A stretch of 64,000 bases of DNA from HIMB114 sp008638005 (GTDB lineage: Bacteria > Pseudomonadota > Alphaproteobacteria > Pelagibacterales > Pelagibacteraceae): assembly GCA_032681305.1 (NCBI GenBank), contig CP136340.1:744001-808000 (forward strand), read 5' to 3'. The number at the start of each line of letters is the position of its first letter. Position 1 is the first letter of the stretch. Made by a program: the position numbers and the translations under genes. Below the pieces are notes generated by a model. That model ran no database searches. It was not told the origin of the DNA and saw only the letters and a list, made by a program, of their open reading frames with translations. This document shows positions 42,135-50,979 of this stretch, piece after piece.

Positions 42135-42811
42135 AAAAAGCGATAATATTATGTGCCGGATTTGGTAAACGAGTTTTACCTTTAACAAAGGATAAACCTA
42201 AACCTCTTTTAGAAGTAAATAATAAGCCCTTAATTGAGTATTCTATTAAGTTACTTAATGAAATTGGAATAAAACATATTTCCGTTAATACCCACTATTT
42301 AAGCGATCAAATAAAAAATTATATTCATCAAAACTACCCCTCAATAGAAATATTTGAGGAAAAAGCTTTACTTGATACAGGTGGTGCGCTTGTTAATGCA
42401 AAAAAATTTTTAATGGGTGATTATTTTCTTGTTTTAAATTCTGATACAATTTGGCAAAGAAATTACATTAAATCTATCACAAAGTTAATTGATACCACTA
42501 TAACTAAAAATTTTTTAGGAGGTTTATTGCTTTGTAGAAAAGATAAAAGTTTTGATAAAGCTCTACAAGCAGATTTTGATATTGATGGAGATTTTTTAAT
42601 TCAGGAAAAAAAACATATTTATACTGGTTTCCAAATTTTGCATTCTTCTCTATTAGAAAATAGAGAAACTATTCCATTTTCCGTTAGGGAGATTTGGGAT
42701 CAATTAATTGAAGAAAAAAAGATAACAGCTGAAGTATTTGAAGAAGAGTTTTATCATACAACTAATTTTGAAATTTATAATCAGCTACAAGATCAAAAAA
42801 TTATTTTTTAA
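42125..42811 (+). CDS. murU: N-acetylmuramate-1-phosphate uridylyltransferase MurU
   Basis: A 228-residue nucleotidyltransferase with AIILCAGFGKRVLPLTKDKPKPLLEVNNKP, the classic NTP-binding start (described in part), and DTGGAL and NSDTIW further on. MurU joins MurNAc-1-phosphate to UTP, bypassing the fosfomycin-sensitive MurA step. Identification rests on the overlap with amgK and on length, since relatives make GDP-mannose or UDP-sugars. In rhizobia addB and addA follow this gene; here a convergent phosphoglycerate mutase follows with an 11-bp overlap. Confidence 0.88.
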   Translation: MEIKKAIILCAGFGKRVLPLTKDKPKPLLEVNNKPLIEYSIKLLNEIGIKHISVNTHYLSDQIKNYIHQNYPSIEIFEEKALLDTGGALVNAKKFLMGDYFLVLNSDTIWQRNYIKSITKLIDTTITKNFLGGLLLCRKDKSFDKALQADFDIDGDFLIQEKKHIYTGFQILHSSLLENRETIPFSVREIWDQLIEEKKITAEVFEEEFYHTTNFEIYNQLQDQKIIF

Positions 42812-43523
42812 CAATTATTTCTTTTGCTCTGTCCTGGTCTAGATATCGATAACTTATAAGTGATAGGTTTTCTTCAAGCTCTATATGAATTGGATTTCCA
42901 GTTGGAATTTCTAATTTTGTAATCATATCATCAGATATTTCGAATATTTTTTTACATAATGCTCTTAAACTATTGCCGTGAGCTGAAATTAAAATATTCT
43001 CTCCTTTTTTTATTAGGGGTTCAATATTTTTTTCAAAGTAAGGCACGGCTCTATCGTAAGTATCTTTTAGTGACTCTGTGTCTGGAATTAAAGTTGGGTC
43101 AATTGATTTATATATTTTGGAGTTTACAGGATGGTCAGGATGATTACGATCAAGGGGTGGTGGAGGAGTATCGTAACTTCTTCTCCAAATCATAACTTGC
43201 TCCTCACCATGTTTTTTTGCAGTTTCCTCTTTATTTAATCCTTGAAGACCACCATAGTGCCTTTCATTTAACTGCCAAGCCTTCTCAATTTTGGAAATTT
43301 TAAGATTTGAAGTTTCGATTACATTGTCTAAAGTTTTAATCGCTCTTTTTTGAAATGAAGTGAATGCGTAATTAAATTTTATTCCGGTATTTTTTATTAG
43401 CAGACCAGCTTTTTTTGCCTCTTCAATTCCTTTTGAAGTTAAATCCGCGTCATACCATCCTGTAAATCTATTTTCTAAATTCCATTGACTTTGTCCGTGT
43501 CTAATTAAAATTAGATTTATCAT
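42801..43523 (-). CDS. gpmA: 2,3-bisphosphoglycerate-dependent phosphoglycerate mutase
   Basis: GpmA interconverts 3- and 2-phosphoglycerate in glycolysis and gluconeogenesis. The 240-residue protein has the phospho-histidine His9 in LIRHGQSQWNLENRFTGW, WQLNERHYGGLQGLNK, RRSYDTPPPPL and the second catalytic His in ISAHGNSLRAL. These are the specific landmarks of dPGM rather than general phosphatases of the superfamily. It is convergent with murU and divergent from cutA with a 30-bp gap. Confidence 0.97.
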   Translation of the reverse strand: MINLILIRHGQSQWNLENRFTGWYDADLTSKGIEEAKKAGLLIKNTGIKFNYAFTSFQKRAIKTLDNVIETSNLKISKIEKAWQLNERHYGGLQGLNKEETAKKHGEEQVMIWRRSYDTPPPPLDRNHPDHPVNSKIYKSIDPTLIPDTESLKDTYDRAVPYFEKNIEPLIKKGENILISAHGNSLRALCKKIFEISDDMITKLEIPTGNPIHIELEENLSLISYRYLDQDRAKEIIVKK

Positions 43524-43553
43524 AAAAAATATTTATTATGATAATTGAGCTAA

Positions 43554-43868
43554 ATGAGCAATTATAAACTTTTATATGTAACTTGTGGATCAAAAAAAGA
43601 AGCACAAAATATTGGTAAAGCATTAGTTAAAAATAGTCTTGTTGCTTGCGCTAATATTATTCCAAATATTAACTCTATTTTTAAATGGAAAAATAAAATT
43701 TCCAGTTCAAAAGAATTTATTTTATTAGGCAAAACTCAGACAAAAAATATGAAAAATATTTTTAAAACTATTAAAGACAAACATTCTTACGATTGCCCAT
43801 GTATTTTATTTTTTAATATTGAACAGGGAAATGATGATTTTTTAAAATGGATCAAAAAAAACTCATAG
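43554..43868 (+). CDS. cutA: CutA1 divalent-cation tolerance protein
   Basis: CutA1 is a small trimeric protein originally linked to copper tolerance; its real function is unsettled. The 104-residue product has VTCGSKKEAQNIGKALVKNSLVACANI (described in part), FKWKNKI and the YDCPCILFFNIEQGNDDFLKWI ending (part), matching the family throughout. Length is normal. The next gene starts 22 bases before its end. Confidence 0.95.
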   Translation: MSNYKLLYVTCGSKKEAQNIGKALVKNSLVACANIIPNINSIFKWKNKISSSKEFILLGKTQTKNMKNIFKTIKDKHSYDCPCILFFNIEQGNDDFLKWIKKNS

Positions 43869-44227
43869 TTTTTTTTAAAATAACATTTTTTATATGGTTA
43901 TTTTTTATATTTATCATTTCTGTTTATCCTGGAAATTTAATTGGATTATTATTGAAAGGTGATCCGACAACCTATCCTGGTGGTGATAAAATTAGTCATT
44001 TTATTTCATATCTAGGCCTTTCTATTCTTGGAGTTTTAGCCTTAGATTTTAAAAAAAAAGGTATTGTTATTATTATTTTTCTGACCTTATTTTCGATAAT
44101 TATGGAGTTGGTCCATTTGTATATTCCTAATCGATATTATGAAAACTTAGATTTAGTAATGAATATACTGGGAACTTATTGTGGTTTAGTATTTCTTTAT
44201 TTAAAAAGATTTAAGCTCTTTACTTAA
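43847..44227 (+). CDS. VanZ-like small membrane protein
   Basis: A 126-residue protein with about four hydrophobic segments (roughly residues 8-27, 53-70, 74-92 and 104-120). The pattern resembles the VanZ-like family: a PGGDKISHFISYLGL segment, an acidic residue in the third helix (IIMELVHLYIPNR) and a final LDLVMNILGTYCGL. The function of this family outside teicoplanin resistance is unknown. It starts within cutA and ends 27 bp into the 3' end of the convergent RND gene. Confidence 0.7.
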   Translation: MDQKKLIVFFKITFFIWLFFIFIISVYPGNLIGLLLKGDPTTYPGGDKISHFISYLGLSILGVLALDFKKKGIVIIIFLTLFSIIMELVHLYIPNRYYENLDLVMNILGTYCGLVFLYLKRFKLFT

Positions 44228-47200
44228 TTGCTTTTCAATTGAATCTATAGGAACCGTATTTTTTCCAATAACTAAATAGACTGTTGGAATAATATATAAC
44301 GTAAAAAAAGTTGTAAAAATCATACCCATAAATATAACAATTCCGATTGTTAATCGGCTTGCCTCTCCTGGCCCAGAACCTAAAATTAAAGGAACAACCC
44401 CAGCTATTGTAGAAATTGAAGTCATTAAAATTGGTCTAAATCTTAGTTTTGAAGCTTGTAATGTTGAAGTTAAAATATCTTTACCTTCAGCCCTCAATTG
44501 ATTTGCAAACTCTACAATTAAAATTCCATTTTTAGCTGCAAGACCAATTAAAATAATCAACCCAATTTGACTGTAAATATTAAGTGAACTTCCTGCAATT
44601 AATAAGCCAATAATGCCTCCAAAAATCGCAAAAGGAACGCTAACCATAATTGTAAAAGGGTGTCGCCAACTTTCAAATTGTGCGGCCATTGATAAATACG
44701 CTGTGATTAATGCTAGTCCAAATATTAAATATAAACCTATATTTGTTTTTTTATATTCTTCAGACTCTCCTTTATAACCAATTCTGACTTCTTCAGGTAA
44801 TTTTTCTTTCACAATATTTTCTAAATATTTTAAAGCTTCATCTAAAGAATAGTTTCCAACAATTCTTGCCGAAATTGTTACTGCTCTTTGTCTGTTATAC
44901 CTGCTTAAGAAAGGGGCTGTTGCACTTTCCGATACTTTGACAATATTTGATAGTGGTATTAACTTTCCTGTGACACTAGACCTGACATAAATTTTATTTA
45001 AATTAGTTGGCTCTTGTCTATTTTCAATATTACTTTGAAGAACAATTGAATATTCTTTTCCTTCTTGTGTAAATTTAGTCACCTGCCTTGAGCCGAACAT
45101 AGTTTCAATAGAACGGCCAATTGCCTCTATACTAATGCCGAGATCAGCAGCTTTCTGATTATCAATTTCAACTTTGAGTTCAGGCTTATTTAAATTGTAA
45201 TCATCTTCTATGCTAACAAGGTTTGGATTTTTTCTTGCCTCTTTTTTCAGAATATCTTTCCACTCATTCAGTTTTTCATAAGTGTTTCCAAGTAATACAA
45301 ACTGAACTGGTTTTTCAACACCTCCTGATCTTATAGATTGAGGCATAACTGGAAAGGCCACAACGCCTGGAACTTTAGAAATTTTTCCAAAAGATGATCT
45401 TAAAATTTCTTGTCCACTTCTTTTTCTGTCACTCCAGTTTTCTAATAAAACGATAATGAATGCGGAGTTTACTTGTTTACTACTTTTTCCAAAACCAGGC
45501 ACTCTTAATAGCAATCGTCTAATTTCACCCTTTCCAATTTCTGGCAAAAACATACTTTCAATTTGTTCTGCTTTTGAAGCAGTATAATTATAACCAGATC
45601 CTTCAGGAGCTTTTACAATCACAAAAAAAACACCTCTGTCTTCTTTCGGAAGAAGTTCTTTTTTTGTAATAGTAAAAAGAAAAAGAGTTAAAAAAACTAC
45701 ACCAACTAAAAAAATGAATACAATTTTTTGCTTATTGATTAGAAGTTTTAAAGTTTCAGCATAACCATTTTCACAGTTTTTAAAAAAATCATTAAATTTA
45801 TTAATTATTTTGGATTTACTTTTTTTTACTTTTAGAAACTTAGAACCAAGCATTGGTGAAACTGTTAAAGCTACGAAACTTGAAATTAAAACCGCAAAAG
45901 ACAAAGTCACTGCCATCTCCATAAATAGACGGCCTATTAAACCTTTAATAAAAATAAGAGGTAAAAAAACTGAAATAAGAACAACTGTTGTTGCAATAAT
46001 TGCAAATGCAACTTGCTTTGAACCTCTGTAAGCCGCAACCAGTCTCGACTCTCCCATTTCCATTCTTCGCGATATATTTTCCCCCATAACAATTGCATCA
46101 TCAACGACAATTCCAATAGCCAAAACTATAGCCATGAGGGTAAATAAATTAAGGCTAAAACCAGCAACATAGATTGCTAAGAATGTAGAAATTATCCCAA
46201 CAGGAATTGTAACTGCTGGAATAATAACTCCAGTTAAATTTCCAAGAAAAAGATAAATGATAATGATGACTAAAATAATTGCGATAAAAATTGTTTTGTA
46301 AACTTCATATATTGCAGCTTCAATATAATTTGATCTATCGAATGAAACACTTAAAGTTGATCCAGCTGGAAGCGTAGGTTCAAGCTCTTTAATTTTTGTT
46401 TTTATTCTTGAGGCAACTTCAATGGTATTTGCTGTAGATTGTTGATAGATACCAATGCCAACCGTTTGCTTTCCATTTCCTTTAAACAGTGTGTTAGTAT
46501 TTAAAGCCCCAAACTCTACTCTAGCAATGTCTTTTAATTTTGTAATTGAACCATCTTGAGCTCGTTTTAAAACTAATTCTTTGTAATCGTTTAAGTCTTG
46601 GTATGCTTTTTCAACTTTAATAACTAGATCAATATTTTTTGACTCTATTTTTCCAGCTGGAAACTCAACATTTTCTTTTCTTAAAATATTTTCCAACTCA
46701 TCTGTTGTTATATCTCGTGCTGCCATAGCAACAGGATCCAACCATAGTCTTAACGAAAACTCTCTTTCACCACCTAGTCTGATGAGACCCACACCTGGTA
46801 AATTAGCAAACTCATCTTTTAAATAACGATCGGCATAGTCAGTCAGTTCCAAGTCTGACATCCTTGCGCTTTGAAAGGCTAACCACATAGTAGTTGTTCT
46901 TGCTGCAGAAGCTTTAAACACTTGCGGAGGTTCTGCTTGTTCTGGTAAGTCATCTAGAATTCTGGCTATTCGGTCTCTTACATCATTTGCGGCAACATCA
47001 AGGTCAACACCAAGATCAAACTCCAAATTAATAGATGATCTTTCATCTTCACTTGTCGAGTCAATGGTGACTAGACCTGGCGTACCACCTACTCTTTCCT
47101 CAATTTTTTGAGTAATTTGTGTATCTATAATTTTTGCAGATGCCCCGTTATAATCTGTTCGAATATTAACTTTAGCTGTCTCGACATCTGGAAGCTCACG

Positions 47201-47302
47201 AAGTGGAATTTCATTAAAGGTTACAACACCAAAGATAACAAGTATTAAACTCATTACTGAAGCAACTACAGGTCTTTTTATTGAAAGCTCTGTTAAGAAC
47301 AT
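44201..47302 (-). CDS. RND-family efflux transporter permease (AcrB/MexF-type)
   Basis: A 1033-residue inner-membrane proton-driven pump of the hydrophobe/amphiphile efflux class. It has 12 expected transmembrane helices in two repeats with large periplasmic loops. The proton-relay pair is in GIVVDDAIVMGENISRRME. FLTELSIKRPVVASVMSL is the usual start, and the second half carries the GLAAKNGILIVEFANQ block. Its start overlaps the adaptor stop by one base. No outer-membrane factor (TolC-like) is adjacent. Substrate is not predictable; solute or lipid export is as likely as drugs in an oligotroph. Confidence 0.95.
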   Translation of the reverse strand: MFLTELSIKRPVVASVMSLILVIFGVVTFNEIPLRELPDVETAKVNIRTDYNGASAKIIDTQITQKIEERVGGTPGLVTIDSTSEDERSSINLEFDLGVDLDVAANDVRDRIARILDDLPEQAEPPQVFKASAARTTTMWLAFQSARMSDLELTDYADRYLKDEFANLPGVGLIRLGGEREFSLRLWLDPVAMAARDITTDELENILRKENVEFPAGKIESKNIDLVIKVEKAYQDLNDYKELVLKRAQDGSITKLKDIARVEFGALNTNTLFKGNGKQTVGIGIYQQSTANTIEVASRIKTKIKELEPTLPAGSTLSVSFDRSNYIEAAIYEVYKTIFIAIILVIIIIYLFLGNLTGVIIPAVTIPVGIISTFLAIYVAGFSLNLFTLMAIVLAIGIVVDDAIVMGENISRRMEMGESRLVAAYRGSKQVAFAIIATTVVLISVFLPLIFIKGLIGRLFMEMAVTLSFAVLISSFVALTVSPMLGSKFLKVKKSKSKIINKFNDFFKNCENGYAETLKLLINKQKIVFIFLVGVVFLTLFLFTITKKELLPKEDRGVFFVIVKAPEGSGYNYTASKAEQIESMFLPEIGKGEIRRLLLRVPGFGKSSKQVNSAFIIVLLENWSDRKRSGQEILRSSFGKISKVPGVVAFPVMPQSIRSGGVEKPVQFVLLGNTYEKLNEWKDILKKEARKNPNLVSIEDDYNLNKPELKVEIDNQKAADLGISIEAIGRSIETMFGSRQVTKFTQEGKEYSIVLQSNIENRQEPTNLNKIYVRSSVTGKLIPLSNIVKVSESATAPFLSRYNRQRAVTISARIVGNYSLDEALKYLENIVKEKLPEEVRIGYKGESEEYKKTNIGLYLIFGLALITAYLSMAAQFESWRHPFTIMVSVPFAIFGGIIGLLIAGSSLNIYSQIGLIILIGLAAKNGILIVEFANQLRAEGKDILTSTLQASKLRFRPILMTSISTIAGVVPLILGSGPGEASRLTIGIVIFMGMIFTTFFTLYIIPTVYLVIGKNTVPIDSIEKQLSKELKSF

Positions 47303-48189
47303 TATTGATACTCGGTAATTTTAATTTTTGATCCAGGCCTTACTTTATTTGTGCCTTCAGCTAAAATCACATCATCCTGAGCTAATCCTGAAAGGATTTC
47401 AATTTTTCCAAAATTTCTTTTGCCAATAGTGACTGAATTTTTTTTAATTTTATTTTCTTCAATGAGATAAACAAATTTATCATTACCTTGAATAACTAAC
47501 GCTTGTTCAGGTATTGAAAGTGAATTAGTTTCGTTAAATATCAAATCAATATTTAGCAACATGCCTGGAATTAACTTTTCTGATTGATTATTTATTTTAG
47601 CTTGTACTAAAATTGATCTGGTTGTTGGGTCAACTCTCGAACTAATTGTTTCTAGTTTACCATTAAAAACCTCTTTAAAAGCTGTTGAACTTGCTTCAAC
47701 TTTTAAATCTTTTTTTAACATTCCTAAAAAATTTTCCGGAACCTTGATATCAACCTTTAGGGTTTGAATATCATCCAGGGTTGCAATGATTGAATCATCA
47801 CCGCCTAAAATACCAGGTGTGATTTCTCTTTTTCCTACCTTTCCATTAAAGGGAGCCTCGATAATTCTATCGTTTAATTTAGCAATCATTTGACCCTTTT
47901 TAACACTTGGATAATCATCAAAATTTACTGAACTAATTAATTCTTCCTTTTTTATTCTAATAGAAAAAGTTTGATTGGCTATTGCTGTTCCAAATGTTTC
48001 TAATTTATCAAAAAAATTTGAGTATTTAACTTTTGTTGCAATTACACCCACGGGTGCAGATCTTGCTTCTGCAATTTTTTTTTCAATAATGTTTGCAACT
48101 ACAGCTCTTCCAATAATAATTGACGCAATTACAAAGGCAATTAGACTTAAGATAATTGTTAATTTTTTTTTTGCAGTTACTCTAGCCAT
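47302..48189 (-). CDS. RND periplasmic adaptor (membrane-fusion protein) lacking the alpha-hairpin
   Basis: A 295-residue HlyD-type adaptor with an N-terminal membrane anchor (about 9-28). The first half of the lipoyl domain, VKKGQMIAKLND (96-107), runs with a single intervening residue into the second half, IIEAPFNGKVG (109-119). In standard adaptors about 60-80 residues forming a coiled-coil hairpin separate these halves and contact TolC. The beta-barrel (about 145-215, VPGMLLNIDL-like segment LIPGMLLNIDL) and membrane-proximal domain (about 220-295) are present. The frame is uninterrupted, so this is a true compact form. A hairpin-less adaptor is known in Borrelia (BesA). Confidence 0.92.
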   Translation of the reverse strand: MARVTAKKKLTIILSLIAFVIASIIIGRAVVANIIEKKIAEARSAPVGVIATKVKYSNFFDKLETFGTAIANQTFSIRIKKEELISSVNFDDYPSVKKGQMIAKLNDRIIEAPFNGKVGKREITPGILGGDDSIIATLDDIQTLKVDIKVPENFLGMLKKDLKVEASSTAFKEVFNGKLETISSRVDPTTRSILVQAKINNQSEKLIPGMLLNIDLIFNETNSLSIPEQALVIQGNDKFVYLIEENKIKKNSVTIGKRNFGKIEILSGLAQDDVILAEGTNKVRPGSKIKITEYQ

Positions 48190-48267
48190 TGTTGATCATT
48201 AAAATGTGTTGTTACACGCAGATATATATTTGAATTTTGACAATTTAAAGTAGTCTTTATTAATAAA

Positions 48268-49098
48268 TTACTTAATTAGCTTGTTTTTTAAGGCCCATTC
48301 AGTCCATGACCCATCGTAAACATCAAATTCTTTATTAAATACTTTTTCGTAAGCAGTACCAGCGATAACAGCTGCAACACCAGATCCACATGAAAAAGTT
48401 ATTTTGTCTTCTGAAGAAATACTTAACTCATCAAAAATTTTTTTTAATTCATCCTTATTTTTCATACATCCTGTTGCAGGATCTAAAAGTTTGGAAAAGG
48501 GAAGGTTTTGACTATTTGGAATATTACCACTTTGTAATTCAGGTCTAGGTTCAGGATCAGTTGCATTAAACCTTCCGCTAGGCCTTGCATCAATTAGTTT
48601 AAAAGAAGAACTTACAATATTGTTTTTTATATCTTCAAAAAATTTAATATTTTTTGGATTATTTTTTGCAATATAATTTGATTGCCCTTTATTTTGAAGT
48701 TTACCTGTTTCAATTTTAAATTTTTTTATTTTCCAATTTTTAAAACCTCCATCAAGTATAGAGACTTTTTCGTGACCATACTGACTAAACATCCAACTTA
48801 CTCTTGGGGATGTGAAAATTCCCAATGTATCGTAACATATAATATGATCACTATTTTGAATCCCTAATTCACTTGCTTTTTTTGAAAACCATTCCTTATC
48901 AGCTAATGTGTGTGGGTATTTAGATGATTGGTCTGAAAATTCGTCTAGATCAAAAAAAATTGATCCAGGAATTCTTTCATTTAAAAATTCTGACTTACCA
49001 TCTCGATTAGTACCTGGTAAATGCCAAGTACAATCAATGATGCTTAAATCTTTTTGATTTAAGTTTTCGTTTAACCAGTCGCAAGTTATTAAATTCAT
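48268..49098 (-). CDS. sseA: Sulfurtransferase (3-mercaptopyruvate/thiosulfate type)
   Basis: A 276-residue tandem rhodanese. The N-terminal inactive domain covers about 1-135 (IIDCTWHLPGTNRDG). The C-terminal domain (about 150-276) contains RPSGRFNATDPEPRPELQSGNIP and the active-site cysteine Cys237 in FSCGSGVAA. The CGSGV loop fits mercaptopyruvate sulfurtransferases better than thiosulfate ones (CRKGV). It may mobilise sulfur for cofactor synthesis or cysteine breakdown. It is divergent from the EamA gene by 33 bp. Confidence 0.93.
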   Translation of the reverse strand: MNLITCDWLNENLNQKDLSIIDCTWHLPGTNRDGKSEFLNERIPGSIFFDLDEFSDQSSKYPHTLADKEWFSKKASELGIQNSDHIICYDTLGIFTSPRVSWMFSQYGHEKVSILDGGFKNWKIKKFKIETGKLQNKGQSNYIAKNNPKNIKFFEDIKNNIVSSSFKLIDARPSGRFNATDPEPRPELQSGNIPNSQNLPFSKLLDPATGCMKNKDELKKIFDELSISSEDKITFSCGSGVAAVIAGTAYEKVFNKEFDVYDGSWTEWALKNKLIK

Positions 49099-49131
49099 TT
49101 ATTTTTATTAAAGTCATGATACTAAATTTTT

Positions 49132-50016
49132 ATGATTAGTAAAAATCAATTGGGTATTATTTTCATGATATTAAGTGTTATTAGCTTTTCTGTTATGGAT
49201 ATAGTGGTTAAACTGATGTCGTCTCATTATCCAATTGGGCAGCTTATTTTTTTTAGAGGATTCTTTGGTTTAATACCGATACTTTTTATTATTCCAAAAG
49301 AAAGATTTGGAAATTTACTCAAAACTGAAAAAATAAAATTACATTTGGTGAGAGCGTTTGGAGGAGCATTTGCAATGACGTTTTTATATTTAGGCTTAAA
49401 GTTTTTACCTATTGCAGATGCTATCACAATCAGTTTTGCAGCTCCAATTTTTGCAACTATATTTTCAATCATTTTTTTAAATGAAAAAGTAAGACTAATA
49501 AGGTGGCTTGCTATTTTTTTTGGATTAACAGGTGTTATTATAGTTTTAAAACCTGGAACTGAGCTTTTTACTTATTATTCGTTTTTTCCGATTTTATTTT
49601 GTATTGGCTTTGCTACGATTTCAATAGCTATAAAAAAATTATCAAAAACAGAACCTGATTATTTAATAGCTCTTTATTTTACATTAGTATTAATATTGTT
49701 TGGCTTAATATCGATTTCCATGGGTTGGAAAAAAATAGATATTGTGGATATTCATTATTTAATCATCATTGGATTAAGTGGTTCAATTGGGAATATTTTT
49801 TTAACAAAGTCAATTCGAGAAGCTGATATTTCTTTAGTAACGCCTATTAAGTACTTAAGTCTTGTTTTTGCAATTATTGCTGGTTGGCTTATATTTAATG
49901 AGATACCATCTATCTTAACCATCTCAGGTGCCATGTTAATTATTTTAAGTACATTCGTTATATTTAAAAGAGAAGCTGCAAAGAAAATTAAACCAACAAT
50001 AATTAGGCAATTATAA
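49132..50016 (+). CDS. EamA/DMT-superfamily transporter
   Basis: A 294-residue protein with ten predicted transmembrane segments in two EamA repeats (about 8-140 and 150-285). Typical motifs are FFRGFFGLIPIL and RAFGGAFAMTFLYLGLKFLPIADAITISFAAPIF (described in part), with the second-repeat equivalent TPIKYLSLVFAIIAGWLIFNE. DMT transporters export or import metabolites such as amino acids and nucleobases; the substrate cannot be read from sequence. alkA starts directly after its stop. Confidence 0.9.
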   Translation: MISKNQLGIIFMILSVISFSVMDIVVKLMSSHYPIGQLIFFRGFFGLIPILFIIPKERFGNLLKTEKIKLHLVRAFGGAFAMTFLYLGLKFLPIADAITISFAAPIFATIFSIIFLNEKVRLIRWLAIFFGLTGVIIVLKPGTELFTYYSFFPILFCIGFATISIAIKKLSKTEPDYLIALYFTLVLILFGLISISMGWKKIDIVDIHYLIIIGLSGSIGNIFLTKSIREADISLVTPIKYLSLVFAIIAGWLIFNEIPSILTISGAMLIILSTFVIFKREAAKKIKPTIIRQL

Positions 50017-50634
50017 ATGACTAAACCAAAATATTGGGAAGAGGGAAAAAAATATTTATCAAAAAAAGATAAAATCCTTAAAGAATTAATCAAAAAATAT
50101 CCTGGCCACTTAAAAAGTAGAAAGGACCCTTTTTTTTCACTTTGCAAATCAATTGTAGGTCAACAAATATCAGTTCAGGCTGCAAATTCAGTATGGAAAA
50201 AATTAGAGACAAAATCTAAGAAAATTAAACCTGATAATATTTTAAAGCTTTCTAAAATTCAGCTAGCTAATTGCGGCCTATCAAAACAAAAAATAACATA
50301 TTTAAAAATTTTATCTAAAAAATTTAAAACAAAAGAAGTAGATATTAAAAAATTAAAAAAAATGGATGATCATGATGCCATCCTGCATCTAACCGTAGTT
50401 AAAGGCATTGGAAAATGGACAGCTGAAATGTTTTTATTTTTTAATCAGCTGAGACCAGATATTTTTCCAGTGCAAGACATTGGATTGCTAAGAGCAATTT
50501 CAAAAAATTATAAAACTTCATATCCACCTTCAAACTCGCAATTAAAAAAATTTAACAAGAAATGGTCACCATATTGTACGGTTGCAACTTGGTACTTATG
50601 GAGAAGTATTGATCCGGTGGTTGTTAGCTATTAA
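50017..50634 (+). CDS. alkA: DNA-3-methyladenine glycosylase II (AlkA-like)
   Basis: A 205-residue helix-hairpin-helix base-excision glycosylase. The HhH block is VKGIGKWTAEMFLFF (about 128-142) and the catalytic aspartate is Asp154 in PVQDIGLLRA. SIVGQQISVQAA (46-57) is the conserved substrate-domain helix. The N-terminal TBP-like domain of E. coli AlkA is absent, as in many shorter bacterial forms. It removes alkylated purines. It starts immediately after the EamA stop and converges with the DUF1330 gene (11-bp overlap). Confidence 0.92.
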   Translation: MTKPKYWEEGKKYLSKKDKILKELIKKYPGHLKSRKDPFFSLCKSIVGQQISVQAANSVWKKLETKSKKIKPDNILKLSKIQLANCGLSKQKITYLKILSKKFKTKEVDIKKLKKMDDHDAILHLTVVKGIGKWTAEMFLFFNQLRPDIFPVQDIGLLRAISKNYKTSYPPSNSQLKKFNKKWSPYCTVATWYLWRSIDPVVVSY

Positions 50635-50917
50635 ATTGTTTACAAATCTGTAAATTTCTATTTGTTGTTTCTTTGGCGTAAGACCATGCCTCTTGATAGG
50701 CCTCTGAATGATAGCATTCTAATGCTTTTTCGTAGCTTGGAAATTCCCAAATTACAGTTCTTGGGAAATTGGTTCCTTCCAAGCATTGATAGTCACCACC
50801 TCTCACAAGGGGTTTGCCACCGTGATTTAAAATAGCTTTCGTTGCAGCTTCTGCATATTTAGATAAATTGCCCTGATCTTCGATTTGATTATATAATGCA
50901 ATCCAATAGCCTTTCAT
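50624..50917 (-). CDS. DUF1330 family protein
   Basis: A 97-residue protein of the DUF1330 family, which has a dimeric alpha/beta ferredoxin-like fold. The pattern is clear: KGYWIALYNQI, YAEAATKAILNHGGKPLVRGG, a WEFPSYEKALECYHSEAYQ block and a C-terminal helix. No enzymatic activity is established for the family. It is a single gene convergent with alkA; 62 bp lie between its start and the gshA start. Confidence 0.93.
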   Translation of the reverse strand: MKGYWIALYNQIEDQGNLSKYAEAATKAILNHGGKPLVRGGDYQCLEGTNFPRTVIWEFPSYEKALECYHSEAYQEAWSYAKETTNRNLQICKQFNS

Positions 50918-50979
50918 TTAACCTCCAATTATTTTTTCTATGAATTTATAAATAAAGATTTAATAAAATAAATAATTAT

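Noticed and set aside
47302..48189. The short adaptor as a frameshifted or truncated gene
   Set aside because: The frame is uninterrupted from a signal-anchor start to a normal C-terminus; the missing segment is internal and cleanly removed between the lipoyl halves.
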